Below, in pieces: positions 57,072 through 64,000 of a stretch of 64,000 bases of DNA. A model generated the notes under the pieces. It had not been told where the DNA came from. It made no database searches and was given only the letters and a program-made list of their open reading frames with translations. The stretch is from CAYWXK01 sp964462515 (GTDB taxonomy: Bacteria; Planctomycetota; Phycisphaerae; Sedimentisphaerales; Anaerobacaceae): contig CAYWXK010000005.1 in the NCBI GenBank assembly GCA_964462515.1, forward strand, positions 57,382-121,381, given 5' to 3'. The number at the start of each line of letters is the position of its first letter. Positions within the stretch are counted from its first letter, which is position 1. The position numbers were made by a program, and so were the translations under genes.

Positions 57072-57101
57072 ATTATAGGCCTTAACACGGCTCGCTGTCA
57101 A
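57072..57101 (-). promoter_or_regulatory. sigma70-type promoter of the fibre island
   Basis: On the minus strand TTGACA (57096-57101) and TATAAT (57072-57077) are perfect boxes separated by 18 bases. The leader hairpin begins about ten bases downstream, so the hairpin would sit at the 5' end of the transcript. Confidence 0.8.
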
Positions 57102-57194
57102 GAAATTGCTGAGGAATTTAGACTGAAATGGACAGAAAAACACTGAATTTTTGATATTTATTGAAAATTCGTGTCTATTCGTGGCTAAAAAGAA

Positions 57195-58187
57195 TCAGAA
57201 TTGGTCGAGGAATCGCAGGTCGTTTTCGGTGAAGAGGCGAATGTCGGTAATGCCGTATTTTCGCATCGCAAGTCTTTCTATGCCAAAACCGAACGCCCAG
57301 CCGGTATATTTTTCGCTGTCGATTCCGACAGCATCAAAGACATTTGGGTCAACCATCCCACAGCCGCCCATCTCGGTCCAGGTTTCCTTGCCGCTTTTGT
57401 CTGCCAGCAGCAAATCGACCTCGGCACTCGGCTCGGTGAACGGGAAAAAGCTCGGGCGGAATCGCCACTTTGTTTCGAGGCCAAAGAATGCGTGGATAAA
57501 TTGTTCGATAGCGCTTTTCATATCCACCATACTGACCCCTTCATCGACAACGAGGGCTTCGAGCTGGTGGAACATAAACATATGCGTGGCGTCAACAGTG
57601 TCGGGACGATATACCCGCCCCGGTGCAACGATTCGAATTGGAGGCTTCCGGTGCTCCATAACACGAATCTGAATTGTAGATGTTTGACTACGCAGCAACA
57701 TTTTGTCATTGATATAGAAATTATCAACAGGGTCGCGTGCGGGATGTTCAGGGCCGATGTTTAAGGCGATGAAATTGTGCCACTCATCCTCGACTTCAGG
57801 GCCATAAGCCACTGAGAAGCCCATTCGGCCAAATATTTCCAATAGTTCATTTAAGGTTTGTGTAATGATATGCATCTTGCCGGTTTGCACGGGAGTGCCC
57901 GGCAGCGTCACGTCTATAAATTCTCCGGTTTTTTTTCCCTGAAGTTCCGATAGATTTTTTTTCGCCTGCTCGAATGCTGCGCTAATCTCTTTTTTTATTT
58001 TGTTAGCAAGCTTTCCTGCCTGGGGTTTTATGTCAGGGGCGAGGCCGCCTATGCGGCTGAGCATTTCGGTAATCAATCCCTTGCGGCCCAGGTATTTTAT
58101 GCGGAAATCCTCCAGAGTTTTTAGGTCGGTGATTTCCTTTAAGCGGGCGATAGCATCTTTACCAATTTTTTCAAATTGCTCAAGCAT
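57195..58187 (-). CDS. pheS: phenylalanyl-tRNA synthetase alpha subunit
   Basis: This 330-residue catalytic subunit of the heterotetrameric class II synthetase has an N-terminal coiled coil (about 1-95). The core (about 100-330) has motif 2 and related words (ALNIGPEHPARDPVDNFYI, VDATHMFMFHQLEALVVDEG, RFRPSFFPFTEPSAEVDL) and motif 3 (WAFGFGIERLAMRKYGI). Length is normal. The ATG at 58187 lies 51 bases after the L20 gene. The beta subunit gene pheT, which normally follows, is not in the window; the fibre island begins instead. The alpha subunit needs that partner, which must be encoded elsewhere. Confidence 0.97.
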   Translation of the reverse strand: MLEQFEKIGKDAIARLKEITDLKTLEDFRIKYLGRKGLITEMLSRIGGLAPDIKPQAGKLANKIKKEISAAFEQAKKNLSELQGKKTGEFIDVTLPGTPVQTGKMHIITQTLNELLEIFGRMGFSVAYGPEVEDEWHNFIALNIGPEHPARDPVDNFYINDKMLLRSQTSTIQIRVMEHRKPPIRIVAPGRVYRPDTVDATHMFMFHQLEALVVDEGVSMVDMKSAIEQFIHAFFGLETKWRFRPSFFPFTEPSAEVDLLLADKSGKETWTEMGGCGMVDPNVFDAVGIDSEKYTGWAFGFGIERLAMRKYGITDIRLFTENDLRFLDQF

Positions 58188-58237
58188 TTAATCGTCACTC
58201 GTGACTCGTGGGGGGCCCGGGTCTTTTACCTAAGACT

Positions 58238-58597
58238 TCACGAGCTTGTTGCTGCTTTGGCGGCATTAACGATGGAGTCGAAGGTCGCTGGGTCGGCAAT
58301 GGCAATTTCACTTAACGTCTTTCGATTCAATTGAATGTTAGCTTTTTTGCAGCCGTTTATGAACTGGCTGTATCTTATGCCCCTCTGTCGGCAGGCTGCG
58401 GTTAAGCGCGTAATCCACAAACCGCGGAAATCGCGTTTTCGGCGTCTGCGGTCAATTCTGGCGCGGACGGCTCCTCGCACCACAGCCTCTTTAGCCAGGT
58501 GATATAAATGACCTGGTGCTCCGCGACGTCCTCTTGCTGCTTTGAGGATTCGTTTCCTGGCCTTGCGTTTTGCAGCACCTTTTCTAACCCTTGGCAT
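58238..58597 (-). CDS. rplT: 50S ribosomal protein L20
   Basis: This 119-residue protein has the L20 signatures (PRVRKGAAKRKARKRILKAARG, RKRDFRGLWITRLTAACR, NGCKKANIQLNRKTLSEIA). L20 binds 23S rRNA early in assembly and in several bacteria represses its operon by binding the leader. The ATG at 58597 is typical. It lies between rpmI and pheS in the classic order. Confidence 0.97.
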   Translation of the reverse strand: MPRVRKGAAKRKARKRILKAARGRRGAPGHLYHLAKEAVVRGAVRARIDRRRRKRDFRGLWITRLTAACRQRGIRYSQFINGCKKANIQLNRKTLSEIAIADPATFDSIVNAAKAATSS

Positions 58598-58683
58598 AAA
58601 ATTTTTCCTTTGCCCCGCCTTTTGCGGGCATTATGATTTCATAGTTCATCGACATCCCGCTTCAGGCAGCGGAACCGAAAATT

Positions 58684-58878
58684 CTACACACACAGTTTAG
58701 CTTTAATTTTTTTGGCAAATGCACTGGTCAAGACAGCAGAGCTGCCTATTCGTCTGCGGCGTTTTGCATTTTTGCCGGTCATAAGGTGGCTGCCGCCGGC
58801 ACGCCTGTGCTTTATCTTGCCGGTCCCTGTGACCTTAAATCTTTTAGCCAATCCTTTATGCGTTTTCTGTTTGGGCAT
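58684..58878 (-). CDS. rpmI: 50S ribosomal protein L35
   Basis: This 64-residue basic protein has the L35 hallmark PKQKTHKGLAKRFKVTGTGKI and HLMTGKNAKRRRRI. It lies between infC and rplT; the 229-base gap to infC may hold the L20 leader, but I could not fold a convincing match. Confidence 0.95.
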   Translation of the reverse strand: MPKQKTHKGLAKRFKVTGTGKIKHRRAGGSHLMTGKNAKRRRRIGSSAVLTSAFAKKIKAKLCV

Positions 58879-59106
58879 TTTACTATCCTAAAGCAATCTG
58901 TCTAAAAGGTCAAAAATATAATATCAGGCAAGCCTACCAGTCAATACCTATAATGCAAATTTATAAAAAAATCAAAAACCCCTGCCACACCCTTCTCAGG
59001 GATAAAAATAAATGAGCGGATGGGCGTATAAGTAAAAAAACTGACAGGTGGAGCGCATTTGCACACCTAAACATCCACCCGTTTTGCATTCTTTGGGCCG
59101 GTGCAA

Positions 59107-59631
59107 TTATCCACTACTTTTGGGGACAAGCAACAGAGTCAGCCGCCTTCCGAGCATTTTGCTCGGTCTCTCAATCTTTGCGACATCGTCTAATGAACGT
59201 GCGACCTCGTCAAGCACCGCATAGCCCATATCCTGGTGTAGCAGTTGACGTCCGCGGAAAAACAATGTAAATTGGACTTTGTGGCCTTTTGCAAGAAACT
59301 CACGAGCGTGATTAACCTTGATTGCCAGGTCGTGCTTGTCGGTTTCGGGCCTGAGTCTGATTTCCTTCAGCGTCCCGATACTGTGCTGGCTTTTTTTGTG
59401 TGACTCTCGGAGCTTGCGTTTTTGCTGATAGAGCCATTTGCCATAATCCATTATCCGGCAAACTGGAGGGTCGTTGTCGGGAGCAACCTCCACAAGGTCT
59501 AAGTTTGCATGGCGGGATTTCTCGAGAGCATCAGATAGCCCTATTATCCCCACCTGATGGTTCGATTCGTCGATTAACCGAACCTGCCTGGCCTTTATCC
59601 CTCCGTTTATCCGCAAACCTAATTTACTTAT
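59107..59631 (-). CDS. infC: translation initiation factor IF-3, with likely AUA start
   Basis: This factor blocks subunit joining and checks start codons. The N-domain (LRINGGIKARQVRLIDESNHQVGIIG) and C-domain (TLKEIRLRPETDKHDLAIKVNHAREFLAKGHKVQFTLFFRGRQ) are intact. The length from the proposed start is 174 residues, normal for IF-3. The proposed start is ATA at 59631: it is preceded at four bases by AAGGTGGTG, eight of nine matches to the anti-Shine-Dalgarno complement, and gives ISKLGLRING, the usual distance to RIN. The only usual start, TTG at 59688, would add 19 residues and overlap thrS without a binding site. IF-3 genes in other bacteria use AUU, AUA or AUC to self-regulate. Confidence 0.95.
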   Translation of the reverse strand: MSKLGLRINGGIKARQVRLIDESNHQVGIIGLSDALEKSRHANLDLVEVAPDNDPPVCRIMDYGKWLYQQKRKLRESHKKSQHSIGTLKEIRLRPETDKHDLAIKVNHAREFLAKGHKVQFTLFFRGRQLLHQDMGYAVLDEVARSLDDVAKIERPSKMLGRRLTLLLVPKSSG

Positions 59632-59677
59632 CGTGCACCACCTTACCTTTCTAAATAGTTTATAGTCTTTCGTGAAA

Positions 59678-61603
59678 CTAAGCGTCAAATGTTAATTCTA
59701 TATCTTTATCGGCAATTTTGCATTTTGCAATTTGCAAAAACTGTTCTATCCCCACTGTTACATTCTGATTCGTTCCCCGAATTCTAACATTGACACTATC
59801 GGCCTGTGCCTCTTTGGGGCCTACAATTAACATATATGGTAACTTTTCGCTATGAGTTCTTGCAATTTTAGCATTGATTTTTTCATCTGAAAAATCACAA
59901 CTACAGCGTAAATGCGCATCTTTCAGTTTAGCCTCAACGACTTTCGCGTAGTCATTGCTTTTTTCACTTATCGTCAGGACCCTTACCTGCTCAGGCGAAA
60001 GCCAGAGCGGGAAATTGCCGCCGTAATGCTCTATCAGGCCGCCGATGAAACGTTCCATACTGCCCAGCACCGTTCGATGAATAATCACGGGCTCGTGCAG
60101 GGTATTGTCCGCACCAACATAATGGATGTCAAATCTTTTCGCTGCCTGTAAGTCAACCTGATGGGTAGGCCCCTGCCATTCACGCCCAACCGAGTCTATC
60201 AGTTTGATATCAATCTTCGGGGCATAAAATACGCCACCGCCCTCGTCCACTTCGTAAGATAGTCCCCGTCTTTCCAGTGCCTGCCGCAGTTCTGCGGTAG
60301 CACGCTCCCACTCCTCTATCGTACCTAAATATTTTGTCGGCCGGGTAGCTAAATATGCTTTATACGTATAGCCGAAAGTCGTCATCATAAGATGCATCAA
60401 TTCCAGAATTAGGTCAAGTTCCTGCCCCAATTGTTCCGGCGTGCAGAAGGTATGTGCGTCATCCTGAGTAAATCCGCGAACCCGCAGCATCCCGTGCAGA
60501 GTGCCGCTCGGCTCATAACGATATACCATCCCCAATTCGCAGAATCGCATCGGCAAATCACGGTAACTTCGCGGACTGGAATTATATATCATATAATGCC
60601 CCGGACAGTTCATCGGCTTAAGGTAATAATTCTGCCCGTCAATATCCATCGGCGAATACATCATATCCGCGTATTTTTCCAGATGCCCGCTTCGTCGATA
60701 CATATTCTCCGTTGCGATATGCGGGCTGTAAATAATATCATAGCCGCGTTTAAGATGTTCCTCTTGCCAGAAAGATTCAATTATATGACGGATTAAAGCG
60801 CCCTTGGGATGCCACAATATCAAACCTGGACCGATATCATCGTGGATACTGAACAGATCAAGCTGCTTGCCTAAAAACCTGTGGTCACGCTTTTTGGCTT
60901 CTTCAATCCTATAGAGATATTCATCAAGCTCTTTTTTTGTTGGCCAGGCGGTGCCATAGACACGCTGAAGCATTTTTTGCGTCTGGTCGCCATGCCAGTA
61001 TGCGCCTGCTACGGACATAATTGTGAAGCTGCCCGCTTTGCCCGTGCTGGGTAAGTGCGGCCCGCGGCACAAATCCTCAAAACCATCCCCGTGTGAATAA
61101 AAACTGATGATGTCACTATGTGTGCGGTTTATGTTATCGGTTTTGTATTTGTCAGAGGCTAATTTTGCCAGTGCCTCTGCTCTGGTCATTTCTTTGCGAA
61201 TAAATGGCTTATCGGCCCCGACGATTTCTCGCATCTTTTCTTCTATGCGCTCGAAATCTGTGGGTCGAATCGGCTCATCAAGGTCAATGTCATAGTAAAA
61301 CCCATCTTCGACTATAGGGCCATAAACCAATTTTGCCTGCGGCCAGATGCTGCATATTGCCTCAGCCATTATGTGCGCACAACTATGCCGCATTACTTCG
61401 AGACCTTCGGGGTCTTTGACGGTGATGATTTGGACGGCTCCCGGGTCGTTGATAGGCGCCGACAAGTCAACCAATTGCCCATTTACCTTTGCCGCAACGG
61501 CAGCTTTTGTAAGTGCAGGGCCTATTTTCTCTGCTAACTGTTTTGCTGTTGTGCCTCGGGCGATTTCCAACTCGCTGCCATCTGGCAGTGTAACTTTCAC
61601 CAT
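59678..61603 (-). CDS. thrS: threonyl-tRNA synthetase
   Basis: This 641-residue class II synthetase has the domains TGS (about 1-60; DGSELEIARGTTAKQLAEKIG), the editing domain (about 65-220), the catalytic core (about 240-530; YLKPMNCPGHYMIYNSS with the zinc Cys, HGMLRVRGFTQDDAHTFC, VGREWQGPTHQVDL, HRTVLGSMERFIGGLIEH) and an anticodon-binding domain (about 535-641). The ATG at 61603 begins the conserved MVKVTLPDGSE; a longer TTG-started frame adds 14 residues of repeat-like sequence. It heads the operon thrS-infC-rpmI-rplT-pheS. Confidence 0.96.
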   Translation of the reverse strand: MVKVTLPDGSELEIARGTTAKQLAEKIGPALTKAAVAAKVNGQLVDLSAPINDPGAVQIITVKDPEGLEVMRHSCAHIMAEAICSIWPQAKLVYGPIVEDGFYYDIDLDEPIRPTDFERIEEKMREIVGADKPFIRKEMTRAEALAKLASDKYKTDNINRTHSDIISFYSHGDGFEDLCRGPHLPSTGKAGSFTIMSVAGAYWHGDQTQKMLQRVYGTAWPTKKELDEYLYRIEEAKKRDHRFLGKQLDLFSIHDDIGPGLILWHPKGALIRHIIESFWQEEHLKRGYDIIYSPHIATENMYRRSGHLEKYADMMYSPMDIDGQNYYLKPMNCPGHYMIYNSSPRSYRDLPMRFCELGMVYRYEPSGTLHGMLRVRGFTQDDAHTFCTPEQLGQELDLILELMHLMMTTFGYTYKAYLATRPTKYLGTIEEWERATAELRQALERRGLSYEVDEGGGVFYAPKIDIKLIDSVGREWQGPTHQVDLQAAKRFDIHYVGADNTLHEPVIIHRTVLGSMERFIGGLIEHYGGNFPLWLSPEQVRVLTISEKSNDYAKVVEAKLKDAHLRCSCDFSDEKINAKIARTHSEKLPYMLIVGPKEAQADSVNVRIRGTNQNVTVGIEQFLQIAKCKIADKDIELTFDA

Positions 61604-62063
61604 AAATTTATCCAGACTTGCAAAGCCTTTGACAGGCTCGGACAAACAAAATTGAACCCCTCGACAAAAAATTTAGAACGCAGAATCCAGAATTCAACTG
61701 AATACCGAAGGGTTGAGAATTTAGAATGCAAAATTTTGAAATACACACGATAAGCTGCTAATTACCAACTATAAAATTGCTCAGCAATCACTAACATTTC
61801 AACAAGCCCAAAATTGAGCAGAGGTCAAACTCTTACACATCTATTTAGCAGAATATAACGTTACAGTGAAAATTGTCAAGCTGGTCTGGTGATTTGTGGC
61901 TGTCGCCGGCAGATTGTGGTTCAGAGTCAATATGCGAGGTGCTAATAGCCGGGGGACTGTCAATGAAACATTAAATGCTCATAACCTTTTTATATGTGGG
62001 CAGTTATGAAGTTTTGACCGGATAGTTTTTCCCTCTTACCCGGTCACTTTTGCGTTTTGTGTT
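61604..62063. other. divergent intergenic region between thrS and FHA gene
   Basis: No gene is seen. A low-complexity repeat with AATTTAGAANGCANAATTCNGAA words lies at about 61675-61740. The thrS leader or T-box-type signal was looked for but not found. An apparent candidate minus-strand promoter is not clear. Confidence 0.5.
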
Positions 62064-62091
62064 TTGCCGGAAGGGGCTTAACTGGTATAAT
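62064..62091 (+). promoter_or_regulatory. extended -10 promoter of FHA gene
   Basis: TTGCCG (62064-62069) is followed after 16 bases by TATAAT (62086-62091), preceded by TGG (extended -10). It lies 42 bases upstream of the FHA start. A second TATAAT at 62109-62114 has no clear -35. Confidence 0.55.
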
Positions 62092-62132
62092 AAAATTGTG
62101 GCGTGTTTTATAATAATAGAGAGTGAGGCAGG

Positions 62133-62594
62133 ATGGATGTAAAATTGATTATATTCAAAAAAGACGGCTCTCGCAAAAGTTTCCCTTTGCCGAGCAATGT
62201 TACCGTGATTGGCCGACGTCACGATTGCGACCTGTGCATTCCTCTTATGCCTGTTTCCAGACGGCACTGCCAGATAAGCCTTAACAAGGACACTTTGAAG
62301 GTCCGTGACCTCGACTCGCGTAATGGGACGTATCTAAACGGTAAACAAATAAACAATGAGGCAACGATTGGAGCCGGTGACTATCTGACAATAGGCCCTC
62401 TAACATTCTTACTCCAGATAGATGGCCAGCCCAAAGAGATCGTCCCGCCTGAACAGGCTAAACCTGATAAAGGCCCATCTAAACAAACTAAACCGACACC
62501 AAAAGCTGCGGCAAAAGAAGATAGCTTCGTTGACCTGGAAATCGATGAGTCTGACAAGTCCGACTCTTTTCTTGACATGCTCAAAGACATCTGA
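62133..62594 (+). CDS. FHA-domain protein
   Basis: This 153-residue protein has a forkhead-associated domain at about 20-90. The phosphothreonine-binding words are present: IGRRHDCDLCIP, VSRRHCQISL and LDSRNGTYLNGKQI. It has no catalytic or membrane part. A linker rich in Lys, Pro and Gln follows, ending in an acidic helix (SDSFLDMLKDI). FHA proteins read kinase signals and often accompany secretion systems. It is 106 bases upstream of the GspE-like gene on the same strand. Confidence 0.9.
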   Translation: MDVKLIIFKKDGSRKSFPLPSNVTVIGRRHDCDLCIPLMPVSRRHCQISLNKDTLKVRDLDSRNGTYLNGKQINNEATIGAGDYLTIGPLTFLLQIDGQPKEIVPPEQAKPDKGPSKQTKPTPKAAAKEDSFVDLEIDESDKSDSFLDMLKDI

Positions 62595-62700
62595 GACACT
62601 TATCTTTTGAATAATCTCTTGGCACTATCGTGTTGAGAAATTATATTGATGTAATACACGCGGGTTTTTTATCCTCGGTACTCGCAGCAAGGGAAACTAT

Positions 62701-64000
62701 ATGCTGGCTTTTAACCCGATTAAACTGGCGTGTCTTGTGATATGGTTCTACCTGGGCCTTTATCTTGTGCAGCGGGTTGAATTCAGTCCGCTGGTGCCAA
62801 AAAAATATAAATCAGTTGCGAATATCGTTACCCTTTTGACCGGTCCGATACTTTTACTTACACTGCTAATAGCCGATACCGCAAAAAAAACCTCCCAAGG
62901 CAAAGGCAGCTTTTTTGAAATAATAAAAGACCAGATAAAAAATTTCTTTAGCAATATCCGACGCACCGAATCCACAGATGAAGACGTCTCGACAATAAAA
63001 CTGCTCGATTCGTCAGGGAAAAGCATAGATGAAATATACGGGCATGGTCACGGCAAACGGCTGGACAGCAGAATTCTCAACCTGACGCAAAAAATCATCG
63101 CTGACGGTCTTGACCAGCGGGCCAGCGATATCCTCATCGACCCAAAGGACGAAGCGATATACACAATCCGGCTGCGAATAGACGGCGTTCTAAGAATAGT
63201 GAAAGAACTGAACGCCGAAACCTGCAGAGCGGTCATAAACAGCATCAAAGCCGTTTCAAGTATGGATATCTCCGAGAGAAGAAGACCTCAAGATGGTGCC
63301 TTCATCGCAAAGAGGGGTAAGAAGACAGCTTCTTTTCGAGTTGCCAGTGCCGGCGTGCTCAATGGGGAAAAATTGGCGCTCAGAATTCTCAATCAGGATG
63401 CGGGCACTTTCAAACTGACCGATGTGGGACTTACGGAAAAGCAGCTCTCGATAATCGAAAGTGCGATAAAAAAACCGTCGGGAATGGTGCTTATCTGCGG
63501 CCCAACTGGCAGCGGCAAAACCACAACGATGTATGCTATGCTCAACCAGATAGACCGATTCACGCGGAATGTTATAACGATAGAAGACCCCGTGGAGGCC
63601 TTTCTACCACAGGCCAGCCAGATTGAGATCAATCCAAAAGCTGATATTACCTTTGCAAAAACTTTGCGCAGCGTCCTCAGGCAGGACCCGGATGTAATAT
63701 GTGTGGGCGAAATACGTGATGAGGAAAGCGCAGAAATCGCGCTTCGGGCGTCACAGACCGGCCACCTGGTGCTGGCAACATTGCACTGCGACAGCAACGC
63801 CGCTGCACTGATAAGGTTACTCGATTTAGGAATATCGTCCCTTTTGCTGGCGTCGGGACTTAGTTTATTGGTCTCTCAACGGCTGCTTCGCGTGCTTTGT
63901 GAGCACTGCAAAAAGCCGGCCCAACTTACACAGGGTCTAATCGAGGAATTCGAGAAAAAGGGTATAGAATACCGAAATATGTTCCAGGCTACCGGCTGTC
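62701..64000 (+). CDS. GspE/PilB-type secretion ATPase with N-terminal membrane segments (partial)
   Basis: The open frame from ATG 62701 (AAGGGA upstream) runs off the right edge of the window after 433 codons. Two hydrophobic N-terminal segments come first (about 8-26, LACLVIWFYLGLYLVQ; about 42-58, IVTLLTGPILLLTLLIA). A soluble N-terminal linker and the ATPase core follow: RASDILIDPKDEA, Walker A GPTGSGKTTTMYAML, ITIEDPVEAF, Walker B VICVGEIRDEESA and HLVLATLHCDSN. A CEHCKK half-site of a zinc tetracysteine is seen before the cut. Type II or type IV pilus assembly ATPases are normally soluble with an N-terminal MshEN domain, so the membrane segments are unusual. An FHA protein lies upstream. 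Confidence 0.9.
   Translation, partial: MLAFNPIKLACLVIWFYLGLYLVQRVEFSPLVPKKYKSVANIVTLLTGPILLLTLLIADTAKKTSQGKGSFFEIIKDQIKNFFSNIRRTESTDEDVSTIKLLDSSGKSIDEIYGHGHGKRLDSRILNLTQKIIADGLDQRASDILIDPKDEAIYTIRLRIDGVLRIVKELNAETCRAVINSIKAVSSMDISERRRPQDGAFIAKRGKKTASFRVASAGVLNGEKLALRILNQDAGTFKLTDVGLTEKQLSIIESAIKKPSGMVLICGPTGSGKTTTMYAMLNQIDRFTRNVITIEDPVEAFLPQASQIEINPKADITFAKTLRSVLRQDPDVICVGEIRDEESAEIALRASQTGHLVLATLHCDSNAAALIRLLDLGISSLLLASGLSLLVSQRLLRVLCEHCKKPAQLTQGLIEEFEKKGIEYRNMFQATGC

Noticed and set aside
58879..59106. L20-type ribosomal leader between infC and rpmI
   Set aside because: Position would fit, but I could not fold a convincing match to the known leader classes, so no feature is claimed.
62620..62650. 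Sigma54-like promoter TTGGCACTATCGTGTTGAG ahead of the GspE-like gene
   Set aside because: The GG is followed after ten bases by TT, not the required GC, so it does not match the -24/-12 consensus.

Overview
The window looks like a chromosomal fragment of a Planctomycetota bacterium, most likely a Phycisphaerae or Sedimentisphaerales-type lineage. This is an inference from gene content, not from a marker-gene tree. The supporting traits are a PEP-CTERM sorted protein, short secreted proteins ending in dockerin-like GDLDGDGDVD modules, a large family of exported fibre proteins that begin with an FTYQGRL head, three adjacent SPFH-domain (HflK/HflC-like) genes, Tat-exported enzymes, and intergenic DNA full of short dispersed repeats. 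No rRNA, tRNA, CRISPR array, transposase, integrase or phage structural cluster was found.

Layout. 1-5.8 kb (minus strand) holds a PEP-CTERM protein, then the unit rpsO-pnp-histidine kinase-sigma54 response regulator behind a clear sigma70-type promoter. 6.1-9.1 kb holds a first fibre gene overlapping a small dockerin-like gene, with a structured leader. 9.1-10.2 kb is repeat-rich noncoding DNA. 10.2-16.3 kb holds ruvX, a mannose-1-phosphate guanylyltransferase, pgi, a Tat-exported GH10 xylanase and a Tat-exported fucose-isomerase-fold protein. 16.4-23.0 kb holds a UvrD-type helicase downstream of an ABC exporter (ATPase, permease, 596-residue membrane-anchored partner). 23.1-29.4 kb holds a P1B metal ATPase downstream of three SPFH genes. 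On the plus strand 29.65-30.6 kb is a lone ABC-2 permease. A GNAT acetyltransferase and a 711-residue exported multidomain protein follow on the minus strand.

Plus strand 33.9-38.1 kb is a compact lipid or polyketide-type operon: dehydratase, acyl carrier protein, dehydratase, and two ketosynthases. It has no ketoreductase or enoyl reductase. One ketosynthase has a Cys-His-Asn set in place of Cys-His-His, and the carrier protein is enlarged by an insertion. serS, a DUF486 membrane protein and comEC follow, ending at a terminator. On the minus strand come an OmpA-like lipoprotein, a prepilin peptidase and argG. A plus-strand exported RraA-like protein follows.

47.5-57.1 kb (minus strand) is an accessory island. 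From its promoter it reads: three fibre genes, a C10 (streptopain-like) protease, a truncated dockerin-like gene, a fourth fibre gene and a complete dockerin-like gene, with very short gaps. With the copy at 6.5-8.9 kb there are five fibres that share an N-terminal head but carry three kinds of C-terminus, three of them S74 intramolecular-chaperone domains. The island lies directly downstream of thrS-infC-rpmI-rplT-pheS, where pheT would normally follow; pheT is absent from the window. infC appears to start at an AUA codon. The right end carries an FHA protein and a GspE/PilB-type ATPase with N-terminal membrane segments, cut by the window edge; the prepilin peptidase at 43-44 kb could serve the same pilus or secretion system.

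The strongest candidates for something undescribed are the fibre, dockerin-like and C10 protease island with its shared leader, and the ketosynthase operon with the Cys-His-Asn partner.
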